A stretch of DNA of 64,000 bases from Notolepis coatsorum (GCA_963971535.1 OZ020589.1:92445182-92509181), one strand, 5' to 3'; positions 44,775 through 57,445 are shown, counted from the first letter of the stretch. Notes: generated by a model not told the origin, from the sequence alone. Numbers and translations: made by a program.

Positions 44775-47700
44775 AGCTTAGCTCGCCATGCCAGCTAGAC
44801 TACCCAGGCCGGGGCCTGGACAAAAGGCACCCCCCCTCCCCCACAATGGAGTACTAACAGACACATCTGTAATCAACCAGCCCCCCCCACATCGCGGGCT
44901 TTCACACAGAGGAATACAGACTCCAGCAAAGGACAAAGGATCACCCCCTCCCCCCCTCCCCACTCACGGCACAAACAACGACAACGCCCCCCCCCTCCCC
45001 CCACCACAGGACAGGACACAAATGAACAGAGTTACCTCCAGTGTGACGACATCAATCAGATTACCAGCAAAAATGGACTTCATATATTCCACATTAATAC
45101 AAACAGCCTGAGGCCTAAACTGGCTGAAATCAAACAATTGTTTTTAAACGGTAAGGCTAACATATTGTGTTTCACAGAAACAAAATTAGACTCATCTGTA
45201 CAGGATCCAGAGATTGAAATTGAAAACTACTCAATAGTCAGGAGGGATAGAAACCAGTATGGAGGTGGTGTCTGTGTGTATATACACAAAGATACCAAAT
45301 ACATCAACCGTACTGACCTTAACCATGATGAAATTGAAACTGTTTGGATTGAAATCTTATTAGACAGGGCGAAACCAGTACTAGTAGGCACAATCTATAG
45401 ACCGCCAGAACAGAGTGGCTTTTATGACACACTTGATGGGTGTTTAGCTGGGGTGGAGGGGGTCGAAAAAATTCTTATTGGGGACTGGAACACGGATATG
45501 CTGCGTAAAGCAGCACCCGTCTTCAAGGCCTTCAGTAGATTTTCTGATCTGCACGGTTTCAGCCAGCTAATCACCCAACCCACAAGGGTATGTGATTCGA
45601 CACAAACCTAATTTTGACCTCTGACAAGTCCATGATCTCCAATAAAGGGGTGATAGCATGCGGGTTAAGTGATCATTATATGATTTTCTGTACCCGCAAA
45701 AAGCTAAAACAGAAGGCCGGCTGTCACAAAACAGTCACATCTAGAGACCTCAAAACTTACTCTAGAGAGGCCTTTAACCTAGAACTGGGGAGCTTGGACT
45801 GGTCAGATGAACTCAGTGGTACACAGGTTGAAGAAACATGGCTTGGATTCAAAACAAAATTCACAGCAATACTCAACAACATGGCACCCATAAGAACCCC
45901 CAGGGTTATCGCGCTGAGCCATGGATGCACACTGAAATACTGGCCGCTATGAAAACCAGAGACAAAAAATGCTCTGAACTTCATAAAAGTCAGACGAAGC
46001 TTTCCAAAAGCTCAAACAGTGAACTCCAAGCCCACGTGGTTGAACTAAAAATTCAAAGAAACAGACTAAGAAATGACGTAAACTCCATGATCAAAACCGC
46101 AAAAAGAAATTTCATCAACGACAAAACTGAGGAAAACAAAAACAAACCCTGCAAACTTTGGAAATTACTCAATAATCAACTAGGCTGCAGTAAAAAACTT
46201 AAAACCAGATTCTCAAACATAAACATAAAGACGGACAACACGCTCATCACAGACAAGCTGGATGTAGCCAATTACTTAAACATCTTCTTCACAAACATAG
46301 CCACAACACTGGTAAACAAACTACCCTCCCACTCAGGGCATTATGGGGTAGAACACATAGTAGCATACTACAAAAACCTAGGGGTCCACAAAGACGACTT
46401 CAAACTTGAAATGGTAACAACCGATGAGGTACTAAAAAAATTTAGCGCCCTCCAACCTAACAAGGCCACTGGCCATGACAACATCCCCTCCAAATTCCTC
46501 AGAGACGCAGCAGCCGCCATCACCCCAGTCATCACTCACATAATAAACCTCTCTATAAAACAGGGACACGTCCCCAAGGACTTCAAAATTGCGAGAGTGA
46601 CCCCTCTGCACAAAAATGGCAGCAAATTAGACCCAGGCAACTACCGCCCTGTTTTTATTCTTACCTCCATCTCGAAAGTCATGGAGAAAATAGTCTTCGA
46701 ACAGGTCGAAAAGTACCTGGCGGAAAGAAATCTAATCTACGAATTCCAATCTGGCTTCAGAACGTCCCACTCCACTGACACATGCCTCCTCTATTTGAAC
46801 GACCACATCAAACAAGAGGTGGACGCGGGCAAATACTGCAGCATGGTCATGCTGGACCTACAAAAGGCCTTCGACACTGTCAATCACTCCATTCTGATTG
46901 ACAAGCTAAAAGCAATTGGCTTTGATAACTTATCAGTGAGCTGGATGCAATCCTACCTGGAAGGGAGAGAACAGATGGTAGAGGTAAACGGTACTCTATC
47001 CCCCCCCCCCCTCACAGTGAGCTGTGGTGTTCCACAAGGAAGCATACTAGGACCGCTACTCTTCCTAATTTATGCAAATGACATGTCGTCAGCCTGTGAC
47101 TGCAACTTGTTCCTGTTTGCGGACGACTCAGCCCTGCTGGTCTCTGACAAGAACAAGTTGCAGGTTGAAAAAACCCTCAGCTCGGAACTAGGCAAAATCT
47201 GCATATGGCTCGCTGATAACAAACTATCATTACACATGGGCAAAACAGAGTCCATTCTCTTCGGTTCAAATAACAAACTCAGCAAGACCGACGGCTTCTC
47301 AGTTGCAGTGGGTGACAATATTGTCACAAGGAAAGACGAAATTACCTACCTGGGTTCCATCCTAGAGGCAAATCTTTCCTGTGACAAAATGGCATCCAAT
47401 GTATTAAAAAAAGTCAACCAACAAACTAGATTCTTGTACCGGATCTCCTCTCTGGTAAACAAGAATACCCTGAAGACTCTGGCAGGAGCACTCATTCAAG
47501 GGTACTACGACTATTCGTGCACCTCATGGTACCAAAGCACCTCAAAGGCGCTTAAAACAAAATTACAAACATCACAAAACAAACTGGTCAGACAACTACT
47601 TGACCTTACCCCCAGAACCCACCTCACCCCTGCCCACTTTGACAACTTAGGATGGCTTAGAGTAGACGACAGAGTACAGCAACTTGCAATGGGCCTGGTC

Positions 47701-48391
47701 TACAAGATACACTATACGACTAAGGTACCCATGTACATGTCAAAATACTTCCCAAAGGTCAGTGAATACCACAACCACTACACCAGAGGAAGCTCAACAA
47801 ATCATGTTAAACCCAGATTCGGCTCAAACAAGGGACTAAATACGTTTCGCAATTATGCCACATCAATGTGGAACGCCCTACCCAAAACTGTAAAAGAATG
47901 TGAATCCCTACCCACATTCAAAACCGCTCTTAAAGAGCACCTACGGGAGGCTGCAATTCGAAACTGGCCACCGTAAATGCCCAAAACCCCCACCACCTCC
48001 TAATAGACAGTCTGCACCGCATGTATATATTCCCTCCCCGCCGTATATGTATATTTCTCTCCCACCCACCCACCCCCTCCTAATGTACAGTCCCCTCCCC
48101 ATCATATGTATATACTCTGTCAGGATCTAGGGGTAACAGTACTGTATATTTGAATACCGTTTATGTCACAAATATATCAGTACTAAATACCTATATGTCC
48201 CTATGCCATAAATGTCATGTATGTTGTGTATGTCATAAATGTCTATATGAATTGAAAATGGGGGACCCTGATGGAAACAAGACAAACGTCTTTCTCAGGT
48301 CTACATCCCCTTAACAATTGTGTGTATTGAGCCGTACTGTATTGTACCCATTCTGCAATCTGTTAAATAAAGTTTTCATTCATTCATTCAC
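44775..48391 (+). mobile_element. Near full-length (CATT)n-tailed LINE of the L2/CR1 group
   Basis: The element has a C-rich 5' region with no ORF1 recognised, an ORF with endonuclease and RT, a 400-bp 3' untranslated region and a tail of CATT repeats (48377-48391). Its 3' end is the source pattern for the tails at 20.5, 23.4, 24.7-26.0, 40.9-41.2, 49.3 and 63.1 kb. It abuts the piggyBac fragment on the left. Possible 5' truncation cannot be excluded. Confidence 0.85.
45072..47976 (+). pseudogene. LINE ORF2: endonuclease and reverse transcriptase, two frameshifts
   Basis: Endonuclease motifs are HINTNSLRPK near 45090, CFTETKLD near 45170, IGDWNTD near 45478 and GLSDHYMIF near 45664. RT motifs are KATGHDNIPSKF near 46463, MLDLQKAFDTVNH near 46852, SCGVPQGSILGPLL near 47018 and LFLFADDSALLV near 47107. 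The C-terminus, MWNALPKTVKEC, resembles the other two copies. Frameshifts near 45605 and 45900 break the endonuclease and the linker. The RT is open from 45903 to the stop at 47974-47976. Only the frameshifts mark it as inactive. Confidence 0.88.
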
Positions 48392-48477
48392 CTTTGAAAC
48401 CACTGTCCACGAACTCTCTCTCACCCCCCCCCGTACGTGTTTGAAAGTGTCTCTGATCTGTCCACGCACGCATGCAC

Positions 48478-48496
48478 GCACACGCGCACACACACG

Positions 48497-48587
<91 letters not shown>

Positions 48588-48601
48588 CACACAACACACA
48601 C
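48478..48601. repeat. (CA)n microsatellite
   Basis: About 120 bp of CA repeat are preceded by CGCG variants. Long Cys/Val or His/Thr frames here are artefacts. Confidence 0.95.
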
Positions 48602-49005
48602 ACGGACGAAACGGCCCAGCGTCGCCTCCCTCCCCCGCAGGCGTGTTGCTTAATGACAGCGGAAGAGTGCAAGGGCGCTTCCGCATTCTTCGCCGCGCAT
48701 GCGCATGAGGTCCTCGCTTAGTTCAGACGCCCCATTCAACACGGTGAATCCCAAACTCGAAACTCCGTTAAGCTCCAGAGAGAGAGGCTGAAAACCGCCA
48801 GTTCTTGCCCGACGGATGGGAGCCGAATCGGTATCCGAGTTTTCTGATGAATAGCCCCAAAACATGGAGGTCGCGATTCGCGAACGGCGCCGGCTTCGCT
48901 GACCAGAGCTCTCTCAGATTCAAAATTGCAGCCTGGAACATACATGTTTCGGAACCAATGTGTAACTAGACAGTTACAATATAACATTTATATTAATTAA
49001 CCCAG
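48602..49005. other. Unassigned; includes a fragment of the 42.5-kb inverted end
   Basis: Bases 48652-48760 match 42480-42612, including GCGCATGAGGTCCTCGCTT and ATTCAACACGGT. The rest holds no recognised gene. Confidence 0.5.
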
Positions 49006-49283
49006 TTAATGCCTTAAGAGAGAGTCTGGTGGTCAATTACTACGGAAATGTTGTGTCTTACTAATAATAACTAATTCCGCGGTCAATATAAGTCTCTGTG
49101 ATACTTTCTGAATATGATTTGGGAATGGGCAGGGTTATATTAGAAGAAAGACAGTGTAAACAATATAATTAACTCTGAATATAATAATGACGAAAAATAA
49201 ACAGGATACACAACACAACAAGGTGCACTACCCTACCCTGTTTATTTTTCGTCATTATTATATTCAGAGTTAATTATATTGTT

Positions 49284-51545
49284 TGAATTGAATTGATTGA
49301 AAAGTTTATTAACAGATTGCAGAATGGGTACAGTACAGTACATCTCAATACAATTGTTAAGGGGATGCAGACCAGAGAAAGACTTTCGTCTTGTTTACAT
49401 CAGGGTCCCCCATTTTCAATTCATCATAACATATATGACATACATGACATACAGATAGACAGTACTGCTACATCTATACATTTATGACATATCAGATTTG
49501 CAAATACAGTACTGTTTGTGATACAAAAGTGTCCAGAAAAGGAGTGTATATACATTTGGCGTAGAAACTGTACATTGGAGGAGGTTGGTGGGGTGGGGTT
49601 GGGTGAGGGCTGTACATTGGAGGTGGGGAGGGGGGGGGGTTGGGTATGGGACACACACACATTTTACACTGTACATTGGAATATTGACAAAGCCTTACTT
49701 GGTCATTTACTGTACAACTAGGTTAGGACATTTGTAGGGGCCAGTTTCGAATTGCAGTCTCACGTAGGTGTTTTTTGAGAGTGTTTTTGAAGGTGGGTAG
49801 TGATTCACATTCCTTTACAGCTTTAGGCAGGGCGTTCCACATTGATGTGGCATAATTGCGAAACGTGTTTAGTCCCTTGTTTGAGCCGAATCTGGGTTTT
49901 ACATGATTTGTGGAGCTCCCTCTGGTGTTGTGATCGTGGTATTCACTGACCTTTGGGAAGTATTTTGACATGTACATGGGTACCTTGGTCGCGTAGTGTA
50001 TCTTGTAGACCAGGCCCATTGCAAGTTGCTGTACTCTGTCGTCTACTCTAAGCCATCCTAGGTTGTCAAAGTGGGCAGGGGTGAGGTGGGTTCTAGGAGT
50101 CAGGTCAAGTAGTAGTCTGACTAGCTTGTTTTGAGATGTTTGTAATTTGTTTTTTAGTGCCTTTGAGGTGCTTTGGTACCATGAGGTGCAAGCATAGTCG
50201 TAGTACCCTTGAATGAGTGCTCCTGCTAGAGTCTTCAGGGTATTCTTGTTTACCAGAGAGGAGATCCGGTACAAGAATCGCGTTCGTTGGTTGACTTTTT
50301 TTATTACATTGGATGCCATTTTGTCACAGGAAAGATTAGCCTCTAGGATGGAACCCAGGTAGGTAATTTCATCTTTCCTTGTGATAATATTGTCACCCAC
50401 TGTAACCGAGAAGCCGTCGGTCTTGCTGAGTTTGTTATTTGAACCGAAGAGAATGGACTCTGTTTTGCCCATGTGTAATGATAGTTTGTTGTCGGCGAGC
50501 CATATGCAGATTTTGCCTAGTTCCGAGCTGAGGGCTTTTTCAACCTGTAACTTGTTCTTGTCAGAGACCAGCAGGGCTGAGTCGTCCGCAAACAGGAACA
50601 AGTTGCAGTCACAAGCTGACGACATGTCATTTGCATAAATTAGGAATAGTAGCGGTCCTAGTATGCTTCCTTGTGGAACACCACAGCTCACTGTGAGGGG
50701 GGGGGATAGGGTACCGTTTACTTCCACCATCTGTTCCCTCCCCTCCAGGTAGGATTGTATCCAGCTCACTGATAAACTATCAAAACCAATTGCTTTTAGC
50801 TTGTCAATCAGAATGGTGTGATTGACAGTGTCGAAGGCCTTTTGTAGGTCCAGCATGACCATGCCGCAGTATTTGCCCGCGTCCACCTCTTGTTTGATGT
50901 GGTCGTTCAAGTAGAGAAGGCATGTGTCAGTGGAGTGGGATGTTCTGAAGCCAGATTGGAATTCGTAGATTAGATTTTTTTCCGCGAGGTACTTTTCGAT
51001 CTGTTCGTATACTATTTTTTCCATGACTTTCGAGATGGATGTAAGGATAGAAACAGGGCGGTAGTTACCCGGGTCTAATTTGCTGCCCTTTTTGTGCAGG
51101 GGTGTTACTCTCGCAATTTTGAAGTCCTTGGGGACGTGTCCCTGTTTTATGGAGAGGTTTATTATGTGTGTGATGACTGGGGTGATGGCTGCTGCTGAGT
51201 CTCTGAGGAATTTGGAGGGGATGTTGTCATGGCCAGTGGCCTTGTTTGGTTGGAGGGCGCTCAGTTTTTTGAGTACCTCATCTGTAGTTACTATTTCCAG
51301 TTTGAAGTCGTCTTTGTGGACGCCTAGGTTCATGTAGTATGCTACTATGTGTTCTACCCCATACTGCCCTGAGTGGGAGGGTAGTTTGTTTACCAGTGTC
51401 ACTGTTGTGGCTATGTTTGTGAAGAAAGTGTTTAAGTAATTGGCTACATCCAGCTTGTCTGTGATGAGCGTGTTGTCCGTCTTTATGTTTATGTTTGAGA
51501 ACCTGGTTTTGAGTTTTTTACTGCAGCCTAGTTGATTGTTGAGTT
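49284..51545 (-). mobile_element. 5'-truncated copy of the (CATT)n-tailed LINE
   Basis: The element reads on the minus strand and starts just before the RT domain, so the endonuclease is lost. The 3' untranslated region (49722-49300) matches the 48.2-kb copy. A short GAATTGAATTGATTGAA stretch stands in place of the CATT tail. Confidence 0.88.
49723..51545 (-). CDS. LINE reverse transcriptase, open frame lacking endonuclease
   Basis: About 607 residues are open from the truncation point to the stop at 49723-49725. Motifs are KATGHDNIPSKF, MLDLQKAFDTVNH, SCGVPQGSILGPLL and catalytic FADDSALLV near residue 320. The sequence is about as close to the 44.8-kb copy as two members of one family can be, with only scattered differences. 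The codons upstream of about 51545 that give a Met belong to the MITE, not to the LINE. No promoter or start codon of its own is present, so translation is unlikely despite the open frame. Confidence 0.85.
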
Positions 51546-51565
51546 TACACTGTCTTTCTTCTAAT

Positions 51566-52214
51566 ATCACTGTACATCACTTCTGAATGATTATGAAATG
51601 CGTGAGGCAGATTCACTTCTGAATGATTATGAAATGCGCGAGGCAGATTCACTTCTGAATGATTATGAAATGCGCGAGGCAGATTCACTTCTGAATGATT
51701 ATGAAATGCGCGAGGCAGTCACTGTACATCACTTCTGAATGATTATAAAATGCGCGAGCCAGATTCACTTCTGAATGATTATGAAATGGATTATGAAATG
51801 CGCGAGGCAGTCACTGTACATCACTTCTGAATGATTATGAAATGCGCGAGGCAGATTCACTTCTGAATGATTATGAAATGCGCGAGGCAGATTCACTTCT
51901 GAATGATTATGAAATGCGCGAGGCAGTCACTGTACATCACTTCTGAATGATTATGAAATGCGCGAGGGAGTCACTGTACATCACTTCTGAATGATTATGA
52001 AATGCGCGAGGCAGATTCACTTCTGAATGATTATGAAATGCGCGAGGCAGATTCACTTCTGAATGATTATGAAATGCGCGAGGCAGTCACTGTACATCAC
52101 TTCTGAATGATTATGAAATGCGCGAGGCAGATTCACTTCTGAATGATTGTGAAATGCGCAAGGCAGATTCACTTCTGAATGATTATGAAATGCGCGAGGC
52201 AGTCACTGTACATC
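51566..52214. repeat. 36-bp satellite array, 16 copies
   Basis: The unit is CACTTCTGAATGATTATG with AAATGCGCGAGGCAGATT. Higher-order groups are separated by CACTGTACAT. One copy (51757-51808) contains a partial internal duplication. The array ends in CACTGTACATC, where the LTR element entered. Confidence 0.92.
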
Positions 52215-52451
52215 TGTTGTAAAATCCAAAACATATATATCATGATTAACTAATGTGTAGAAATATTTGGGCCTCAAAACAATAATTCATAGATTTGTGT
52301 GTGTGTGGTTACATAGACTGATTGTGCAAATGCCCTCCTGGGGTGACAATGGCATAGTGGCAGCTGGGGTAAGACTACTTCCCTTTAGGGGGTAGATCAA
52401 AGCAAAAGACAAAAGGTCACGTAGACATGTTATCTTGCTGGAGTTTCCTGT

Positions 52452-52662
52452 CACACACACACACACACATAGACACACACACACACAGACTCACACACAC
52501 ATAGTCACACACTCACACACACACTCACACACACATAGTCACACACTCACACACACACACACATATTCACACACACATAGTCACACACTCACACACACAC
52601 ACACACACACACATTCTCACACACACACACACACATACACACACACACACACACACACAGAA
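52452..52662. repeat. (CA)n-rich tract inside the 5' LTR
   Basis: CA repeats are interrupted by TAGT and TCAC units. The same tract at 61150-61364 in the 3' LTR is 4 bp longer. Confidence 0.9.
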
Positions 52663-53182
52663 CATCTCCAAACAAGCTAACTATTTCCTGGTATATTGTT
52701 AAAATAGTAATTTGTATCTTGAATTAAGGTAAAATATAATTAGGTTTGGTCATACTAAAATGTCTACAATTAGTTAATGTGTCTGTGCTATTTTCATTTA
52801 GATTCAATATGATTAATTGATTGTTCTATATGGTATTGAAATGTATTCTATTAAGCTAACAGAATGATTAGATTTGTTAGATATATGTTCTAAAAATCAA
52901 ACAGACTTAGTAATAAAGAAATATATCTGTGTTTAGGTAATCAATATATCTTGAGGTACATCAAAGTACTAACAAGTCAAGTAATGTGTTTAAGTAAAAG
53001 ATATAAGGAAATGAAAATGATGCAATGTTTATATTGTTGACTGTAAGGACAAAGCCTGTTTGCAGTTATGGGAAGGGGGTTGGGCTATTAAGCCAAACCC
53101 CTATTTTTCAAATACCAGCTTAAGCAGGCTTGTGATTGGGGCAATAATGGGATGATGTCATCAACTCGGAGACACTGGCCTG

Positions 53183-53195
53183 GGCTATAAGAATG
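53183..53195 (+). promoter_or_regulatory. TATA box of the 5' LTR
   Basis: GGCTATAAGAATG matches the TATA consensus and recurs in the 3' LTR near 61888. It lies in a G/C-richer stretch before the gag side, as expected for a U3/R border. No transcript evidence is available. Confidence 0.5.
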
Positions 53196-53682
53196 GGGTG
53201 TAATGGTGGGAGAGGAACTGAGGAACAACCAAAGGACTCTGAACCAAACCAACCCACACAGGACAGGACCTCACCTACCATCTCACCCATCAACACCAAG
53301 GAAGCAGGCAGCAGAAGACAAAGGACTTTTTGGAGGGAAAACAGACTGCTTTGTTTTGTCAGCCAAGACAACACAAAGACCAGCAACAATTTATCAATTA
53401 TCATTCTTTATACTGTAATATTAGTCTGGTTGTTATCAAGACGGCATAGTGTCTTTGATAAACAACTATAGCATTTTCTTATTATAATTTGTATACACTC
53501 TTAAACTTTGATTAAACAACTGTTATACTATTTTCCTCCTAATTCCTTCTGCCTTTCTGCCTGCTCAGTCAGTTTGAAGAGAAGTGATCCCAGCTTTAAG
53601 GTATTGAATCACAACGCAGAAAGAAGCAGCAAACAGGTTCTGATCAGAGCAGAACAGGACAGCTTGGGAATCCACTTCATTT

Positions 53683-53700
53683 TGGTGCCGTTTGACCCGT
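53683..53700 (+). promoter_or_regulatory. Putative tRNA primer-binding site
   Basis: TGGTGCCGTTTGACCCGT starts three bases after the LTR. TGG fits the CCA end of a tRNA. The TGGTGCCG start resembles sites used by retrovirus-like elements, and the first ten bases equal those of the minus-strand element at 39583. Confidence 0.6.
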
Positions 53701-55084
53701 GAACAAGTGGCGGCCCTGGACGAGATTTTTTTTCCCTTCACTCATCAACCTCATCGGCGGACGACAGAGGACACAGCTGCGTGAGCTTCGTTCCTGTGAG
53801 AGAGGTGAGTGTGGAAGAAGAATGGGCTGCTCAGTTCGAACAACAAGGGGTTGGGGAAAGAAACTAAAGAATTTAACCTCATGTAATCATGATGTAAGGG
53901 ACAATTAGATTGAGTGTTCTGGCTGGGGAGGGCGGCTCTGTAATCACCGTGCGTAGTATATTTTAATGTAAAATGTTAGCACTATGAACGGGGCGCCGTT
54001 GCCAGTCGGAACAAGTAAGGGGATAGGAACATGTCTTAGATTCGTGCTCAGAGTTAAGCCGAGATAGACACCGTGCGTAGTATGTCTTAAGAGTAGTGAC
54101 TGAAGCACGCCGTTGCATAGTATTTTCTACAGTAGAGAGTTAGCACAAGTAGGTCTGGTTTTAGCCTTGGGCACGGGCGGGCGTGTTGAAATTAGACGGC
54201 GTTAGGCTGTAGCATATACTAGTGCTTAATGAAAGGTTTACCGGTCGCGCCGCGTGCGGCGTTCGAGAGACGGAAATGTGCGTGAATGCTGATTTTGTAT
54301 TTTTTAATTGTGTACTTTTTAATTGTGTTAGGAAGCGTGTATGAATGTATAGTTGGCGAATGTTTATGGTTAGGAGTGATTGGTGGGAAGTATGAGAATA
54401 TTGTTGTGTTATGTAATTTAAGTCACCGATTGGCCGTGGGGAAGTTTAATGGAAACGCCGGTTTTCCGAGGCCGTCGAACGCAGCAGCGGTTAGCTGCTG
54501 TATTAGCCTCTGGGCACCGGAGCGAACGGGGGGAAAAGTAGACGTAATTCAAATGTGTAAGGTCGATCGATAGTGTCTTGAGATTACGGGGATATGTAAT
54601 GCACTTAGAAGTTTTCATATTCGTGGCGGTTAAAATAGTTGTGTAATGTTTAAGGTGATCGGGATTTTCTAAACCCGACCCGGAAGTCGTTCTAAGCTCG
54701 CCGGAAATGACGACGGAGGGGTCAAACTAGTGTTTTGCGCTATGTTTTTATATTTCTAATTAGATCACTACACTGGCGTTTTGAGGGAAGTAAGATTCTG
54801 TTGTGGGGTATGTGGTATTGTATTAACGTTGCGAGGGGACGGCCCGCGCGGCGGAACGGGTCGTTGGAAGCGTTTTTATGGGATCATGGGAGAAGCTAAG
54901 CTAATGCTACTTAGCCGCGCTAATGGCTAAAGCGATCGCCGGTTGTGACGTCACAAGGGTGCGCGGTCTGACGGCTTACGCGCGCTAGGTTGAAGCTAAC
55001 GAAGCTAATATGCTAAGCTAACGTGCTAAGCTAACTGTGCTGACGTCATGGCATGACGGGACTCTCGGTATGTCTCGCGAGGGG

Positions 55085-55230
55085 GCGTCCATCTTAAGCA
55101 GGGGCGCCGCGCGTCCATCTTGGGAGGGTACCGAGCGTCCATCTTGGGAGGGTACCGAGCGTCCATCTTGGGAGGGTGCCGAGCGTCCATCTTGGTAGGG
55201 GTGGCGAGCGTCCATTGTTAAGGGGAAGGT
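55085..55230 (+). repeat. Six 24-bp units with CCATCTT cores
   Basis: Units GCGTCCATCTTGGGAGGGTA and variants repeat about every 24 bp. The first is followed by AAGCAGGGG, and the last has CCATTGTT. CCATCTT matches the core of the YY1 binding site in the inverse sense of AAGATGG. Confidence 0.8.
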
Positions 55231-55314
55231 GGAGTTTATTGGGAATACAGTAGGGGGCAGAAGTGTACAGGATGGATATGTTTGGATTCTGCTCACGGAA
55301 CGTTTTCATTGTAC

Positions 55315-55367
55315 ACTCTCTCTCCCCCTCTCTTATCTTGCTCCCTTTCTCTTTCTCCCCCTCTCTT

Positions 55368-55407
<40 letters not shown>

Positions 55408-55411
55408 CCTT

Positions 55412-55443
<32 letters not shown>

Positions 55444-55559
55444 TCTCTTTCTCTTTCTCTCTCTCTCTCTCTCTCTTCCTCTTTCTCTCTCTCTCTCTTC
55501 CTCTTTCTCTCTCTCCCTCTCACCTCCCTCCCTCTCTCTTTCTCTCTCTCTCTTTCTCT

Positions 55560-55606
<47 letters not shown>

Positions 55607-55707
55607 TCTTTCACCCCCCCCCTCTCTTTCTTTCCTTCTCTCACCCTCCCTCTCCCTTTCGCCCCTCTCCCTCTCACCTCCCCCCTCTCTCCCTCTCACC
55701 TCCCTCC

Positions 55708-55748
<41 letters not shown>

Positions 55749-56060
55749 TCTTTCTCTCTCTCTCTCTCTCCCTCTCCCTCTCAACCTCCCCCCCTCTCTC
55801 TTACTCTTTCTCTTTCTCTCTCTCTCTCTCGCCTCCCCTCCCTCTCTCTCTCTTCCTCTTTCACCCCCCCCCTCTCTTTCTTTCCTTCTCTCACCCTCCC
55901 TCTCCCTTTCGCCCCTCTCCCTCTCACCTCCCCCCTCTTTCCCTCTCCCTCTCTCTCTCTCTTACCCCCCCATCTCGCTCGCTCCCCTCATTTCAACACC
56001 GCCTCTCTTCCATGTATTTCCCCCCCCCCTCGGCCCCCCCCCGAAACGCTTCTCTTTCTC
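55315..56060. repeat. (CT)n-rich low-complexity tract
   Basis: About 740 bp of CT and CTTT/CCCT repeats contain an internal duplication: the block ending TTTCACCCCCCCCCTCTCTTTC occurs at about 55607 and 55857. Long Ser/Leu frames on the + strand and Arg/Glu frames on the minus strand are artefacts. Confidence 0.9.
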
Positions 56061-56846
56061 TCCTAGGTTAGGGCCTGTATATAGAGTTTTTTATGGGTTT
56101 CAAACGCGGTGTAGTGCTAGGTATATTGTTTATTGCTGTTTACTGTAAGGTTTCAAAGGCGGTAGGCTGAGTTTGGGACTTATTATGCGTATGTTGTTGT
56201 TCCATATTCAGTTTTATTGTTGTTTTTAGGGAATTTCTAGTGCTGGCAGTGGTATTGCCTGCGTTGGCGCTACGCTTTGTTCGACAAGGCGCTCGTACTT
56301 CTTTCCTTACATTTGGACGGGCCCCGGCTGGGGCTCCGTTCCAGTTCATGTTGGTGGGCCGTAAGTTGGAGCATAATTACTCTACTCGCCTGCGATGGGG
56401 GTGTGGGTAGACAGTTCATCGTGGCTCACTGTCTGCCTCCACGCTTTGTGCGCTGTGTGTGACTCGTCGGTGCTCGCTGCCACACTGCGCACATTTTTCA
56501 TTTTACCAGGGGTACGGGGACTGCTAAACGTCGTGGCGGGGGTGGGCTCGCTGTCTGCCACCGCGCATTAACGGGGGTGCGCTATGCGTGCACTCGTCAA
56601 AGGCTCGCTGCCACACTACGCGCGTCGAATTATATTGTGTGTGAGTATTTGGGTGACTGGTTACGGTGGTGTGTCAGAGGTGCTGTATGTGTGTGGCTGT
56701 GGTTGTGAGTGAAATGATCTTTGATTATCCTTGAGTAGGGGGCCCGGGGTTCCGCATTCCAGGTTCGAAACTGGGGGTGATGCCGTGGGCCACAGGACGA
56801 GTTGGCCAGTGGAATCTCATTGGTCGGCAGGATTTTCAATGTGGGG

Positions 56847-57002
56847 ATGGTGTCGCCGCCTGTGGTTATGAACGGGTTGTGTGACACTGTTCTAAATGCA
56901 CGGGGACTTCAGTGGCATGAGGCACTGAAAATTGATTTCTGTTCCCGTGAGGAGCGCGTTATTTTAACACCTAAAGGGTTAGGTGTTACGGGGGATATAT
57001 AA
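56847..57002 (+). CDS. Short ORF of unknown function in the LTR element
   Basis: About 51 residues from the ATG at 56847 read MVSPPVVMNGLCDTVLNARG and end at 57002. Codon composition looks ordinary, but there is no known domain. It may be an exon of a longer protein or chance. Confidence 0.25.
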   Translation: MVSPPVVMNGLCDTVLNARGLQWHEALKIDFCSREERVILTPKGLGVTGDI

Positions 57003-57253
57003 TAACTGTGTGAGAGATTGTGAATGGAAAATATGTGTGTTACTGATATGTGTAATGTAATATGAGCGAAATACATACTAGGCTTTCACGGACAGAAATA
57101 AATATAGTTACACAGACACATAGTCATTTGCAAAGAACGATTAGAGTAAAAGTGAGATTATTCACCTAAATTACAATGTCCGATACAGATGTTTAGAAAT
57201 GATAGGCTGTAAATAACAACTTTCTGATTGACCACCATCTCAGGAAACAGCTG

Positions 57254-57445
57254 ATGGAAGCTGAGTTCCCCGGAGTGGTATTAAGGAGGATCTTGACAAC
57301 AGGATTGAGAGTCTGGGTTTCCAATAGAGACAACTGGAGAAAGATTAAGACTGTCATTGATAAATCAAAAACGAAAATTGCACAAATGCTCTCATATGAT
57401 CATAGTCTAGGAGATGCCCGACATTCCATGCTTAAAGACAAATGA
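57254..57445 (+). CDS. Short basic ORF of unknown function in the LTR element
   Basis: This is a 63-residue frame beginning MEAEFPGVVLRRILTTG. It is rich in Lys and Arg toward the C-terminus (DNWRKIKTVIDKSKTKI). An acceptor-like CCATCTCAG lies 11 bp upstream, so it could be an exon. No family is recognised. Confidence 0.3.
   Translation: MEAEFPGVVLRRILTTGLRVWVSNRDNWRKIKTVIDKSKTKIAQMLSYDHSLGDARHSMLKDK

Larger units (their letters stand above)
49006..51565. mobile_element. TTAA MITE with ~185-bp palindromic arms, copy C, split by a LINE
   Basis: The left end is TTAATGCCTTAAGAG at 49006. The left arm runs to about 49195, a spacer of about 30 bp follows, and the right arm starts with CTGTTTATTTTTCG. 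The LINE (49284-51545) sits in the right arm. After it only CACTGTCTTTCTTCTAATAT remains before the satellite begins. The second copy at 62631-63043 shows the full right arm. Confidence 0.7.
52215..53679 (+). repeat. 5' LTR
   Basis: It matches the 3' LTR closely. The only clear difference seen is 4 bp in the (CA)n tract at 52452-52662. TATAA at 53186-53190 (GGGCTATAAGAATGG) is a likely core promoter, about 490 bp before the LTR end. Confidence 0.9.

Noticed and set aside
48384-48721. Cys/Val and His/Thr repeat frames
   Set aside because: Artefacts of the (CA)n microsatellite.
53193-53471. 92-codon frame repeated at 61895-62173
   Set aside because: It lies inside the LTR and is repeated only because the LTR is. 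The peptide shows no domain, and the TATA box lies just upstream.
55229-56148. Ser/Leu-rich frames of 267-288 codons
   Set aside because: They are produced by the (CT)n low-complexity tract in all frames.
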